In this document: in pieces, positions 10,452 to 20,028 of the stretch
How positions within the stretch are numbered: the first letter of the stretch is position 1
How the letters are laid out: the number at the start of each line of letters is the position of its first letter
Source of the DNA: an uncultured Pelagibacteraceae bacterium
Lineage (GTDB): Bacteria; Pseudomonadota; Alphaproteobacteria; Pelagibacterales; Pelagibacteraceae
NCBI GenBank assembly: GCA_902518155.1
Contig: CABYFA010000006.1
Location: 1-64,000, forward strand
Reading direction: 5' to 3'
DNA: 64,000 nt
Made by a program: the position numbers and the translations under genes
The notes under the pieces: generated by a model
What the model saw: the letters and a program-made list of their open reading frames with translations, nothing else
Told to the model about the DNA's origin: nothing
The model's database searches: none

Positions 10452-11639
10452 ATGAAAAAACACACATGCCCCTGCTGTAAAAAAAACAAAACATCAAAAT
10501 TTTTGGTCTCTAAAAAATTTCCATATTTTACAACACCGATTAAAGATATTTCAAAAAAAAAGATTAAAAAAAAAAATTATCTAAAATATTTCGATGATCT
10601 TAAATATAGTTTCTGTAAAATTTGTGATCATGTTTTTCTTATTAAATCACCAAATTTTAAAATAATTGATGAATTGTACAAAAAATTTTATTCATACCCA
10701 TCAGCCATGTCTGGTGACTTTTTACCGACAAGAGATGATGCTTTTTTAAATTTTCTTAAAAAATATTTAGGAAAAAATAAAAAAAAAGATTGCTCATTTT
10801 TTGAAATCGGTTGCTACGATGGCTACATACTTTATCAATTAAAAAAGCAGGGTTTCAAAAATGTAGCTGGATGCGATCCAAGTGTTGGTGCAAGAATAGC
10901 GATTAGGCATGGTCTTAATGTTAAAAATGAATTTTTTAATGTAAGTAAAATAAAAAATAAATATGATTTTATTATTGCAAGGCATCTTGTTGAACATTTG
11001 GACAATCCATTACAATTTTTAAAAAGTTTAGAGAATATTATCAATGAAAATACAAAGATTATTATCGAAGTGCCCAATGGGGAATTCTATTTAAAAAAAG
11101 GATTAGTTGAAGTTTTTTCTCATCAACACATTCATTTATTTAATAAATTTTCAATGCAGTCATTAGTTAAAGATACAAACTTTGGTATTGAAAAAATTAA
11201 ACAAGAAGGCGCAAATATTTATTTTATTCTCTCAAAAAAAAAAGAAATAAATAAAATTAAAAAAATTCCATTAGTAAAAAGATTTCTTAAAAAATATCAT
11301 CATAACTTAAAAAAAATTAAATTAATTTTGAAATTTTATAAAGATAAACAGATAATATTTTATGGTGCTGGTGGATTTTGTTGTGCTGCAATCCATTTAT
11401 ATAAAATTGATAAAAAAATCATACATAGAATTTTAGATAGTGATAAAAATAAAATAAATAAGGAATTTTTACACATAGATAAAAAAATACAAAGAAATAA
11501 CATTAATTTGAATAGTGATAATTTAGCCATAATAACGTCTTATTATACTGATGATATTCTTAAATTAATAAAAAAAAAAAATATTTCAAAAAATATTATG
11601 TTAATTCATCCAGAGATAAAACTTAAAAGACTAAAATGA
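10452..11639 (+). CDS. Class I SAM-dependent methyltransferase with N-terminal zinc-binding domain (sugar C-methyltransferase type)
   Basis: 'CPCCKKNKTSKFL…FCKICDHVF' zinc ribbon, 'FFEIGCYDGYILYQLKKQG…GCDPS', 'HLVEHLDNPLQFLKSL'. ORF track begins at 10338; ATG at 10452 places the Zn motif at the N-terminus. Confidence 0.85.
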   Translation: MKKHTCPCCKKNKTSKFLVSKKFPYFTTPIKDISKKKIKKKNYLKYFDDLKYSFCKICDHVFLIKSPNFKIIDELYKKFYSYPSAMSGDFLPTRDDAFLNFLKKYLGKNKKKDCSFFEIGCYDGYILYQLKKQGFKNVAGCDPSVGARIAIRHGLNVKNEFFNVSKIKNKYDFIIARHLVEHLDNPLQFLKSLENIINENTKIIIEVPNGEFYLKKGLVEVFSHQHIHLFNKFSMQSLVKDTNFGIEKIKQEGANIYFILSKKKEINKIKKIPLVKRFLKKYHHNLKKIKLILKFYKDKQIIFYGAGGFCCAAIHLYKIDKKIIHRILDSDKNKINKEFLHIDKKIQRNNINLNSDNLAIITSYYTDDILKLIKKKNISKNIMLIHPEIKLKRLK

Positions 11640-12682
11640 TTAATAAAAAACTTTTTACTAAAAATAAAAAAATTTTTTTTTTAAAAGAAAATTTTTTACT
11701 TAAAAAAGACTTGTCGCTAAAAAACAAGTTTTGTACGAAGAATATTCTAAGTTCATGTAAACATGGTACTGAAAAATGGATAATCAACCAAAAGGCACAT
11801 TGGATCAATAACAAAAGAGATAAAGTCTCTAATTTTTTTACATCAAAAAAACATGAAAATTTTAATAATGCACAACCACTTGGAAATATGATTGTTGGTA
11901 AAATTATATCTTCTCCAAAAGGTGTATCAAGGTTTAAAAATGGGGATATAGTGTTAGCTTACGCAGGTGCAGCAGATTATAGTTTTTTAAATTTTGAAGA
12001 TATTATCTGTAAAGTAAAAAAAGATGTTCCATATGAAAAATATCTATGTTTTGATCCATTGGTCTTCGCAATTGGAGCTTTAAGAGACTCAAAATTTAAA
12101 TATGGTGACAATGTAGGTATTGTTGGTTTAGGTGCGATAGGATTAATCACTTTAAGTATTTTTAAAAAACAGAGTTTGGGTAAGATAGTCGCTGTTGATT
12201 TAGATAGAAGTAGACTTTCTATTGCAAAGAAAATTGGAGCAGACTTAACCCTTGATGTTTCAAAAAAAAAAGAGATTGAACACTTCAGAACAAAGTTAGA
12301 TAAAGTAGGATTAGATGTAGTATTTGATTTTTCTGGCTCGGTTTCAGGCTTAAACACTGCTATTTCTCTATGTAAATATAATGGTAAAGTTGTTGCTGGC
12401 TCGATGTATAATGAAGCTAACTCTGATCTCAAATTAGGCAAAGAATTTCATTGGAATAACATCAAAATTATTTCTTCAAGAGCAGTAAATGAACCTTATA
12501 GCGATTATCCATCTTGGAATAAGAATAGAATTTTTAATATCGCGTTGAAAATTATTAATAGTAAAAATTATCAATTTAAAAAAATAATATTAAAAAAATT
12601 TCTTTTTAAAGACGCAATTAAATTATATAAAAAAAATATAAAGAATAATAAAATATTAAAATTAACTTTTTTGCATAGGTAA
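11636..12682 (+). CDS. Zinc-type/MDR dehydrogenase (alcohol dehydrogenase superfamily)
   Basis: 'GDIVLAYAGAADYSF', 'GDNVGIVGLGAIGLITLSIFKKQSLGKIVAVDLDRSRLSIAKKIGAD' nucleotide-binding region. Confidence 0.85.
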   Translation: MINKKLFTKNKKIFFLKENFLLKKDLSLKNKFCTKNILSSCKHGTEKWIINQKAHWINNKRDKVSNFFTSKKHENFNNAQPLGNMIVGKIISSPKGVSRFKNGDIVLAYAGAADYSFLNFEDIICKVKKDVPYEKYLCFDPLVFAIGALRDSKFKYGDNVGIVGLGAIGLITLSIFKKQSLGKIVAVDLDRSRLSIAKKIGADLTLDVSKKKEIEHFRTKLDKVGLDVVFDFSGSVSGLNTAISLCKYNGKVVAGSMYNEANSDLKLGKEFHWNNIKIISSRAVNEPYSDYPSWNKNRIFNIALKIINSKNYQFKKIILKKFLFKDAIKLYKKNIKNNKILKLTFLHR

Positions 12683-13374
12683 TGATAAATAAAAAAATCA
12701 TGGTGATTGCTGCTCATCCAGATGATGAAATCTTAGGTTGCGGTGGTACGATTAAAAAATTTATTTTAAAAGGTTATAAAGTGAGAACTCTAATTATGAC
12801 TAGAGGAATATCAAGTCGATACTTGAAATCAACTAAAACAACAAGCAAATTGCAATCAAAATTAAACACAATGTCAATTCTTGCTAATAAAGCTATTGGG
12901 GTAAAAGATGTAAAATATTTTGATCTTCCAGATAATCAATTTGATAAAAATTCATTATTATCTTTAGTAAAAATTATTGAAAAAGAAATTAACCTATTCA
13001 AGCCAAAAAAGATATTTACTCACTTTTATAATGATTTAAATATTGACCACCAATATACTTCAAAAGCAGTTTTGACAGCTGCAAGACCACAAGGTCAAGA
13101 TTCTGTAGATGAGGTTCTTTTCTTCGAAATTAATTCAAGCACTGATTATCAAATTAATTCTGATGGATTACAATTTAAGCCCAATTTTTTTGTTGATATA
13201 TCAAAAACTATAAAATTTAAGAAAAAAGCGCTTGATTTTTATAAATCAGAAATGAGAAAATACCCACACTCTAGATCAATTAAAGCAATATTAAATAGGA
13301 ATATTTCACTCGGTAATTCAATGGGTTTAGAATCCTGTGAAGCTTTTCAAATTGCTAGAATTATTGATAAATAA
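12682..13374 (+). CDS. PIG-L family deacetylase
   Basis: 'MVIAAHPDDEILGCGGTI' (HPDD zinc site), 'DNQFD', 'HFYNDLNIDHQYTSKAV'. Confidence 0.93.
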   Translation: MINKKIMVIAAHPDDEILGCGGTIKKFILKGYKVRTLIMTRGISSRYLKSTKTTSKLQSKLNTMSILANKAIGVKDVKYFDLPDNQFDKNSLLSLVKIIEKEINLFKPKKIFTHFYNDLNIDHQYTSKAVLTAARPQGQDSVDEVLFFEINSSTDYQINSDGLQFKPNFFVDISKTIKFKKKALDFYKSEMRKYPHSRSIKAILNRNISLGNSMGLESCEAFQIARIIDK

Positions 13375-14059
13375 ATTGATAAATATTTACATAAAAAAAA
13401 TCAAAAATACTTTTTTGACACCTAAATATTCATTAGAAAATTTAACAAAATTTTATGAAAATGATAATTTATCCTTGAGAATTATTTCGAAAATTTTTTG
13501 GTTTTTGCCAAATAGCTCTCAGTATAGATATTGGGGAAATGCAGAAGAATTAGATCATGGATATAAAAAATTTATTAAAATGGACTCATTATCTGAAAAG
13601 GTATTTGATACTGTTTTAGAGTATTCTAGCAAAGATGATGCTATTTTAGATATTTGTTGTAATATTGGAAGAGTACTTTATGCTTTATCATTAAAAGGTT
13701 ATCACAAACTGTATGGTTTTGACATAAATTCAACAGCTATTGAAAATTCTAAAAAAGAATTTAATTTTAATTGTGACGTAAAATTAGAAACTGATTACGC
13801 TGAAAGTTATTTAACTCAGCAAGAAGATAATAAATTTGATATTACATATTCTCTGGGAGCATCTTTAGAATTAATACCAAGTCATTACAATTTGATATAT
13901 CATATATCTAGGATAACAAAAAAATATCATATTTGTTTAATAAACGAAAATGGACACGCATATCCTAGATTTTGGAGATATGAATTTAAAAAATTTTTCT
14001 CCACGATGGATTGTATAAATGTAGAGAGCAATAGAACATTATTTATATTAAAAAAATGA
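13337..14059 (+). CDS. Class I SAM-dependent methyltransferase
   Basis: 'DDAILDICCNIGRVLYALSLKGYHKLYGFDINSTAIENSKK' SAM motif I; start uncertain because of overlap. Confidence 0.75.
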   Translation: MKLFKLLELLINKLINIYIKKIKNTFLTPKYSLENLTKFYENDNLSLRIISKIFWFLPNSSQYRYWGNAEELDHGYKKFIKMDSLSEKVFDTVLEYSSKDDAILDICCNIGRVLYALSLKGYHKLYGFDINSTAIENSKKEFNFNCDVKLETDYAESYLTQQEDNKFDITYSLGASLELIPSHYNLIYHISRITKKYHICLINENGHAYPRFWRYEFKKFFSTMDCINVESNRTLFILKK

Positions 14060-15051
14060 CAAGAAGATCAATAATATTAATTGGCGGAGAGGGATATATC
14101 GGGACTGTAGTAAGAAACTTTTTTCTAAAAAAAAAATTTAAAGTTAATTCAATTGATAATGTGATCTACAAACAGAGTCTTAAAATTGATAAATCAAACA
14201 AAAATTTTAAATTTATAAAATACGATTTTGCAAATAAGAAAATATTTAATTTTTTAGATAAGTTAGATCATGAAAATCTTATAGTCCTAGGTTCTATTGT
14301 GGGCGATCCAATAACTAAAAAATATCCCGACATAACAAAAAAAATTAATTTAGAAGCAACAGAAAGGTTATTAAAATATGCTTTAAAAAAAGGGTTTAGG
14401 AAAATAATTTTTGTATCAACATGCTCTAATTATGGAATTTTTGATAAAAATAGTTTAGCAAAAGAAAACAGCCGACTTAATCCCAAATCTTTATACGCTA
14501 AAACAAAAGTAAAGATTGAAAAAAAACTACTGAAAATTGTGAAAAAAGGTAATTCAGAGATTACAATATTGAGATTTGCTACTGCCTTTGGCCTTTCTGA
14601 TAGAATGCGGTTTGATCTGACAATAAATCAATTTGTTAGAGAGATTTATCTTAATAAAAAAATTGAGGTTTACGATCCCTATACTTGGCGACCTTATTGC
14701 CATGTAAAAGATTTTGCAAATATTATTTTTCAAATTGTTTCAAAAGAAAACGTTAAAAGAAGTAGATGTGAAATATTTAATGCTGGATCTTCAAAAAATA
14801 ATTTCAATAAAATGATGTTAATTAACAAAATAAAAAAATATATCAAAAATTTTAAAATAGTATTGCAAAATGATAGTGCAGATCAAAGAGATTACAAAGT
14901 GAATTTCTCAAAAATTAAAAAAATTTATGGTTTTAAAAAAATTACCAGTATTGATGAAGGTATTAAAGAAATTTTAAAAGAATTAAAAAAAGGTAAGTTT
15001 AAAAAGTTATCAAACTATAAAGATAGATTGGGAAATTATAGAATTTATTGA
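14056..15051 (+). CDS. NAD-dependent epimerase/dehydratase (extended SDR)
   Basis: 'IILIGGEGYIGTVV', 'VSTCSNYG', 'LYAKTKVKIE' (YxxxK), 'WRPYCHVKDFANII'. Confidence 0.88.
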   Translation: MTRRSIILIGGEGYIGTVVRNFFLKKKFKVNSIDNVIYKQSLKIDKSNKNFKFIKYDFANKKIFNFLDKLDHENLIVLGSIVGDPITKKYPDITKKINLEATERLLKYALKKGFRKIIFVSTCSNYGIFDKNSLAKENSRLNPKSLYAKTKVKIEKKLLKIVKKGNSEITILRFATAFGLSDRMRFDLTINQFVREIYLNKKIEVYDPYTWRPYCHVKDFANIIFQIVSKENVKRSRCEIFNAGSSKNNFNKMMLINKIKKYIKNFKIVLQNDSADQRDYKVNFSKIKKIYGFKKITSIDEGIKEILKELKKGKFKKLSNYKDRLGNYRIY

Positions 15052-15052
15052 A

Positions 15053-16234
15053 ATGTCAAAAAAAATAAATGATATTTACTCTGACTTAACAGAGTTAATT
15101 AAAAAAAGTACTAAATCAAAAAAAAAAAATTTATTTTTGCACAATCCATATTTTGATAACAAAGAACATTATTATTTGAAGCGATGTATAAAATCCACAT
15201 TTGTTGCGTCAGCAGGTGAGTTTATTAGAAAATTCGAAAATAGTTTGAAAAAGATCACCAAATCAAGAGATGTTATCACAGTCATAAACGGTACAGTTGC
15301 TCTTAAAGTTTGTTTGGAGGTTCTTGGTATAAAAAAAAATGATGAAGTTCTAGTACCTTCTTTAACTTTTGTTGGTACTGTTAATGCAATCAAACATGCT
15401 GGCGGGAACCCACATTTTATTGACACTGATAGTGATACCTTGGGTATAGATATTAAAAAACTTGATAGTTATTTAAAAAAAATAACAATTAAAAAAAATG
15501 GCGTTATATTTAATAAGAAAACAGGAAAAAAAATATTTGCAATGATACCCGTTCATGTATTTGGAAAAATTGGTAATATGAATGAATTAATAAAGATTTC
15601 TAAAAGATATAATTTTAAAGTTATTGAGGATGCAGCTGAGGCATTAGGGAGTTTTTATAAAGGTGTCCATGCAGGAAATTTTGGACATCTGGGAATTTTA
15701 AGTTTTAATGGCAATAAAGTGATAACTACTGGAAGTGGGGGGGCAATTTTATGCAATTCAAAAAAATTAAGTATAAAAATTAGACATTTAGTATCAACTG
15801 CAAAAGTAAATCATCCATGGGATTTCTTACACGATGAAATTGGATGGAATTATAAAATGAATAATTTATCTTCTGCGGTAGGTCAAGCTCAAATAGAAAA
15901 ATTTAAAAAAATAAAAAAATATAAAACAAAGTTAAAGGATAGATATAAAAATAATTCTAAAAAATTCAAAAACTTAATTTTTTCTGATGAACCAAAGAAT
16001 TGTGAGTCTAACAATTGGTTAAATGTAATTTTTATAAAAAGAATAAATTTAAATGATAGAAATAAAATTTTAAATTTACTAAATAAAAATGGTATTAATT
16101 GTAGGCCTGTTTGGAAATTAATGCATAAGCTGAAAATGTATAAAAATTCCCCAAAATCGAACTTAAGTAATGCAATAAAATTAGAAAAATCAGTTATTTG
16201 TTTACCTAGCAGTGCAGAATATGGCAAAAATTAA
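15053..16234 (+). CDS. legC: DegT/DnrJ/EryC1/StrS aminotransferase, LegC-like
   Basis: 'VASAGEFIRKFENSLKKITKSRDVITVINGTVALKVCLEVLGI', 'IEDAAEALGSFYKGVHAGNFGHLGILSFNGNKVITTGSGGAIL', matching the LegC subfamily as I recall it; located beside neuD/neuB/neuC homologs. Confidence 0.85.
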   Translation: MSKKINDIYSDLTELIKKSTKSKKKNLFLHNPYFDNKEHYYLKRCIKSTFVASAGEFIRKFENSLKKITKSRDVITVINGTVALKVCLEVLGIKKNDEVLVPSLTFVGTVNAIKHAGGNPHFIDTDSDTLGIDIKKLDSYLKKITIKKNGVIFNKKTGKKIFAMIPVHVFGKIGNMNELIKISKRYNFKVIEDAAEALGSFYKGVHAGNFGHLGILSFNGNKVITTGSGGAILCNSKKLSIKIRHLVSTAKVNHPWDFLHDEIGWNYKMNNLSSAVGQAQIEKFKKIKKYKTKLKDRYKNNSKKFKNLIFSDEPKNCESNNWLNVIFIKRINLNDRNKILNLLNKNGINCRPVWKLMHKLKMYKNSPKSNLSNAIKLEKSVICLPSSAEYGKN

Positions 16235-16817
16235 GAAAAAATTATTTTTATTTGGTTCAGGTGGACATGCAAAGGCTTGTATTGATGTAATTGAGGCTAG
16301 TGGTTTATATAAAATAGCTGCAGTAATTTATAAAAAAAAAAAACCAACTGATCTCTTTTTTTCTAAATATAAACTTATAAATGAAAATAAATTGGTTTCA
16401 AATTATAAAAATTTTCATGCAATTATTGGAGTTGGACAAATTAAATCAAATTTACACAGAAAAAATATTTTAAAATTAATCAAAAAAAAAAAATTTAAAG
16501 TTGCATCAATTTATTCAAAAAAAGCATACATATCTAAAACATCTAAAATTAACAAAGGTACAATTATTATGCACAATTCTTTCATTGGCCCCAATTCATT
16601 GATAGGAGAAAATTGCATAATTAACACTGGTGCGATTATTGAACATGATGTAAAAATTGGTGATCATTGCCACATCTCAACTGGCTGCAAAATTAATGGT
16701 AATGTTAATGTTTCAAATGATTGTTTTATTGGATCAGGCACCATTATAAAAGAAGGTGTTAAAATAAAACCTGGAAGAATAATACCAATGGGTTCAGTAA
16801 TAAAAAAAGATGTCTAA
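16212..16817 (+). CDS. NeuD/PglD-family sugar O/N-acetyltransferase (left-handed beta-helix)
   Basis: 'LFLFGSGGHAKACIDVIEASG' NeuD N-domain; hexapeptide repeats 'IGPNSLIGENCIINTGAIIEHDVKIGDHCHISTGC'. ATG of 'MAKIKK' may be the true start. Confidence 0.88.
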   Translation: MQNMAKIKKKLFLFGSGGHAKACIDVIEASGLYKIAAVIYKKKKPTDLFFSKYKLINENKLVSNYKNFHAIIGVGQIKSNLHRKNILKLIKKKKFKVASIYSKKAYISKTSKINKGTIIMHNSFIGPNSLIGENCIINTGAIIEHDVKIGDHCHISTGCKINGNVNVSNDCFIGSGTIIKEGVKIKPGRIIPMGSVIKKDV

Positions 16818-17814
16818 AAAAAAAACTTTTATAATTGCTGAAGCTGGAGTTAATCATAATGGTAGCCTAAAAATTGCAAAGAAATTAGTGAATGCTGCAA
16901 AAAAAAGCGGCGCCGACTATATTAAATTTCAAACATTTAATCCAAAATTAATGACAACTCCTCAGAGCAATATTGCCCCTTATCAAAAAAAAATTAAATT
17001 GGGTGAAACTAAACAACTACGTATGCTTCAGAAGCTTAGTCTCTCAAAGGATGATTTTTCAAAATTATATTTATACTGCAAAAAGAAAAAAATTAAATTT
17101 TTAAGCTCACCATTTGACTTAGAAAGTATTAAATTTTTAAAAGATAAAATTAAAATGGATTACTATAAGATTCCTTCTGGTGAAATTACAAATTATCCAT
17201 ATTTGAAATATTTAGGAAAATTAAATAAAAAGATACTTCTCTCAACTGGTATGGCGGAGCTTAATGAAATAAATTTTGCAGTAAAAACCTTGGTTAAAAA
17301 TGGCACAAAAAAAAATAATATTACCCTACTTCATTGTATATCTGATTATCCAACTCAAATTGAAAATATAAATTTAAATTTTATTCATACTTTAAAAAAA
17401 ATTTCAAAAAATGTTGGATTTTCTGATCATACTTTAGGAACTCAATCAGCTGTACTAGCCGTCGCTTTAAAAGCAAATATTATTGAGAAACACTTTACTT
17501 TAAATAAAAAAATGAAAGGTCCAGACCATTCTATGAGTTTAAATGTAAATGAATTTAAAAATTTTGTTAAAAATATTAGAGACACAGAACTTATACTTGG
17601 AAAAGATAAGAAGATATTAACAAAAGGTGAGAAAATATTAAAAAAATTTGCGAGAAAATCTCTTATTGCTAAAACTAATATCAAAAAAAACGAAAAATTT
17701 AGTGAATTAAATTTAACTACAAAAAGACCTGGAGATGGTAAAAGCCCAATTTTATGGGATAGTATTTTAGGTAAAAAAGCAAAAAAAAATTATAAAAAAG
17801 ATGAAAAAATTTAA
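16810..17814 (+). CDS. legI: N,N'-diacetyllegionaminate synthase-like (NeuB family), paralog 2
   Basis: 'FIIAEAGVNHNGSLKIAKKLVNAAKKSGADYIKFQTFNPKLMTTPQS', 'LLSTGMAEL', 'GFSDHTLGTQSAVLAVALKANIIEKHFTLNKKMKGPDHSMSL'. Confidence 0.93.
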   Translation: MSKKKTFIIAEAGVNHNGSLKIAKKLVNAAKKSGADYIKFQTFNPKLMTTPQSNIAPYQKKIKLGETKQLRMLQKLSLSKDDFSKLYLYCKKKKIKFLSSPFDLESIKFLKDKIKMDYYKIPSGEITNYPYLKYLGKLNKKILLSTGMAELNEINFAVKTLVKNGTKKNNITLLHCISDYPTQIENINLNFIHTLKKISKNVGFSDHTLGTQSAVLAVALKANIIEKHFTLNKKMKGPDHSMSLNVNEFKNFVKNIRDTELILGKDKKILTKGEKILKKFARKSLIAKTNIKKNEKFSELNLTTKRPGDGKSPILWDSILGKKAKKNYKKDEKI

Positions 17815-18967
17815 TATTCTTTTTTTTTCAAGTGGTAGATCTGATTATGATCTTATTAAGCCAATTATGAATGAATTCAAAAAATTAAATTATTTTAATA
17901 GCTATTTAATTCTGACTGGATCTCATTTGTCTAAACGACATGGACAAACTTTCAAAAATATTGATCAGAAATTAGTTAAAAAATTGTTCAAAATTGATAT
18001 TAATTCTAATTATATAAATTATGAAAATTTCAATTTAAGTTTTATTCTAGCACAAAAAAAATTTGAAAAATTTTTCAAAAAGAAAAAATTTGATTTAGCT
18101 ATTATTTTAGGAGATAGATATGAAGCTTTAGCTTTTGGTCTTTGTTGTTTTTTTAAAAAAATAAAAATTGCTCATATTCATGGCGGTGAAATTACTCAAG
18201 GATCTATTGATGATACTTTCAGACATTTATTAACAAAAATATCAAATATTCACTACGTTACTAACATAGAACATCAAAAAAGAGTTATTCAATTAGGAGA
18301 ACAACCAAAAAGTGTCATAAATGTTGGTTTATTAGGATACGAAAATATTTTGAAAATGAATTTTCTTGATAAAGAGACTCTCTTTAAAAAACTTAAGATT
18401 GATCAAAATAAAAAAAATATACTTGTTAGTTATCACCCAGTGACAAAATTATCTAAAGGAGAAAATATTTACCAATTTAACCAATTATTAATCGCTTTAA
18501 AGAAATTTTCTAATTTTAATATTATTTTTACTAGCCCAAATATAGATCCTGGAAATAAAGATATAGTAGATAGAATAAAAAAATTTTTAAAAAAAAGTAA
18601 AAATTCATATTTTTTCTACTCGTTAGGCCAAAAATATTTTTTTTCACTGGCAAAAACATCAGAGATTTTTATTGGTAATTCATCTAGTGGAATTTTAGAA
18701 ATACCTTTTTTAAAAGTCCCAGTAATAAATATCGGTATAAGACAAAAAAAAAGATATAATTTCTTAAAAATTTCACACGAGCAACCAAATAGTAAAAAAA
18801 TTATAAAAAGAATTGAAATGATACTTAGCAAAAAAGATAGTAAAATTCTTAATATTAAAAGAGTGAACGCAAGTAAAAAAATATCTTTAAGTATTATCAA
18901 TTTTCTTAAAAATACAAAATATATCGACCAAAAAATTTTTTATGATTTGGAAATAAATACAAAATGA
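17801..18967 (+). CDS. UDP/GDP-N-acetyl sugar 2-epimerase (hydrolysing; NeuC/LegG family)
   Basis: 'FFSSGRSDYDLIKPIMNEF', 'ILGDRYEALAFG', 'IAHIHGGEITQGSIDDTFRHLLTKIS', 'GNSSSGILEIPFLKVPVINIGIRQ'. Confidence 0.93.
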   Translation: MKKFNILFFSSGRSDYDLIKPIMNEFKKLNYFNSYLILTGSHLSKRHGQTFKNIDQKLVKKLFKIDINSNYINYENFNLSFILAQKKFEKFFKKKKFDLAIILGDRYEALAFGLCCFFKKIKIAHIHGGEITQGSIDDTFRHLLTKISNIHYVTNIEHQKRVIQLGEQPKSVINVGLLGYENILKMNFLDKETLFKKLKIDQNKKNILVSYHPVTKLSKGENIYQFNQLLIALKKFSNFNIIFTSPNIDPGNKDIVDRIKKFLKKSKNSYFFYSLGQKYFFSLAKTSEIFIGNSSSGILEIPFLKVPVINIGIRQKKRYNFLKISHEQPNSKKIIKRIEMILSKKDSKILNIKRVNASKKISLSIINFLKNTKYIDQKIFYDLEINTK

Positions 18968-20028
18968 GTAATAATTTTTATAAAAACTGGAAAGCTGCAG
19001 TTATAAATGAGAGATATTCTTTAAAAGACACTATAAAAAATTTAAATAAAACTGCCCTTCAAGTATGTTTTGTAACTAAAAAAAAAATATTTATAGGAAC
19101 TATTTCAGATGGAGATATACGCAGAGCCTTATTAAAAGGCTTTAATTTAAATGATAAAATCGATAAAATTATTAATAGAAAACCAAAATTTATTTTAAAA
19201 AAAAATTTAAATAATAAAAATTTATTAAAAAAACTTAAAAAAAATTTTTCATCCCACTTAATCCCAATTTTAAGTCATAAAGGTGAAATGGTTGATATAT
19301 TAATAGATCAAAAAAACTATTTTGATTTTAGCAAGGTTCATTGTGAAATAGCAGTTGTTACAGGTGGAAAAGGTAAAAGATTAATGCCACTTACGAAAAA
19401 AATTCCTAAAGCATTAGTGAAAGTATCAGGCAAGCCTATTTTAGAAAATATAATTCTTAAAGGAAAAAAGGAAGGAATAAAAAATTTTAATCTAATAACA
19501 AATCATTTTCATAATAAGATTAAAAAATATTTTCAAGATGGAAAAAAATTTCAGGTAGAAATAAAGTATTTTAAGGAAAAAGTTCCTTTAGGAACTGCAG
19601 GGGGTTTAAGTTTATTGAAAAGTAAAAATAATAAAACAAAATTACTAATTGTCACAAATTGTGACATTTTAACGAACTTAAATTATTCAGATTTAATTGA
19701 ATTTCATAATAAAAATAAAAATAAAGTAACTGTAGCATCTCGATTTTTTAAAATGGATAATCCTTATGGGGTCATGAAATTAAATAAATATAATAAAGTT
19801 TTTAAAATTGAGGAAAAACCATCAGAAAATCATTTAATTAGCGCAGGCGTTTACGTAATGGATTTTTCTGTTTTAAATTATTTAAAAAAAAATAGAAAAA
19901 TAGATATGACTGATTTTCTCAATACTCTTTTAAAAAAAAAAATTAAAATTGGTACTTGTTTAATACATGAGAACTGGTTAGACATCGGTAGCAAAAGTGA
20001 CTTGAAAAAAATTAATAATTTCTTATGA
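18964..20028 (+). CDS. CBS-domain nucleotidyltransferase (PtmE-like; predicted glucosamine-1-phosphate guanylyltransferase)
   Basis: CBS pair ('GTISDGDIRRALLKGF') followed by NTP_transferase 'AVVTGGKGKRLMPLTKKIPKALVKVSGKPILE'; in a legionaminate gene context. Confidence 0.85.
   Translation: MSNNFYKNWKAAVINERYSLKDTIKNLNKTALQVCFVTKKKIFIGTISDGDIRRALLKGFNLNDKIDKIINRKPKFILKKNLNNKNLLKKLKKNFSSHLIPILSHKGEMVDILIDQKNYFDFSKVHCEIAVVTGGKGKRLMPLTKKIPKALVKVSGKPILENIILKGKKEGIKNFNLITNHFHNKIKKYFQDGKKFQVEIKYFKEKVPLGTAGGLSLLKSKNNKTKLLIVTNCDILTNLNYSDLIEFHNKNKNKVTVASRFFKMDNPYGVMKLNKYNKVFKIEEKPSENHLISAGVYVMDFSVLNYLKKNRKIDMTDFLNTLLKKKIKIGTCLIHENWLDIGSKSDLKKINNFL

Noticed and set aside
11977-12441. 154-aa minus-strand ORF inside the MDR dehydrogenase
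   Set aside because: No recognisable domain; fully contained antisense to a confident coding gene in AT-rich DNA.
14056-15051. Assignment as LegB (NDP-GlcNAc 4,6-dehydratase)
   Set aside because: The catalytic TDEVYG-like motif is TCSNYG, more like an epimerase/reductase; left as generic SDR.
15889-16227. 112-aa minus-strand ORF antisense to legC-like gene
   Set aside because: F/L/I-rich shadow ORF of a Lys-rich region.
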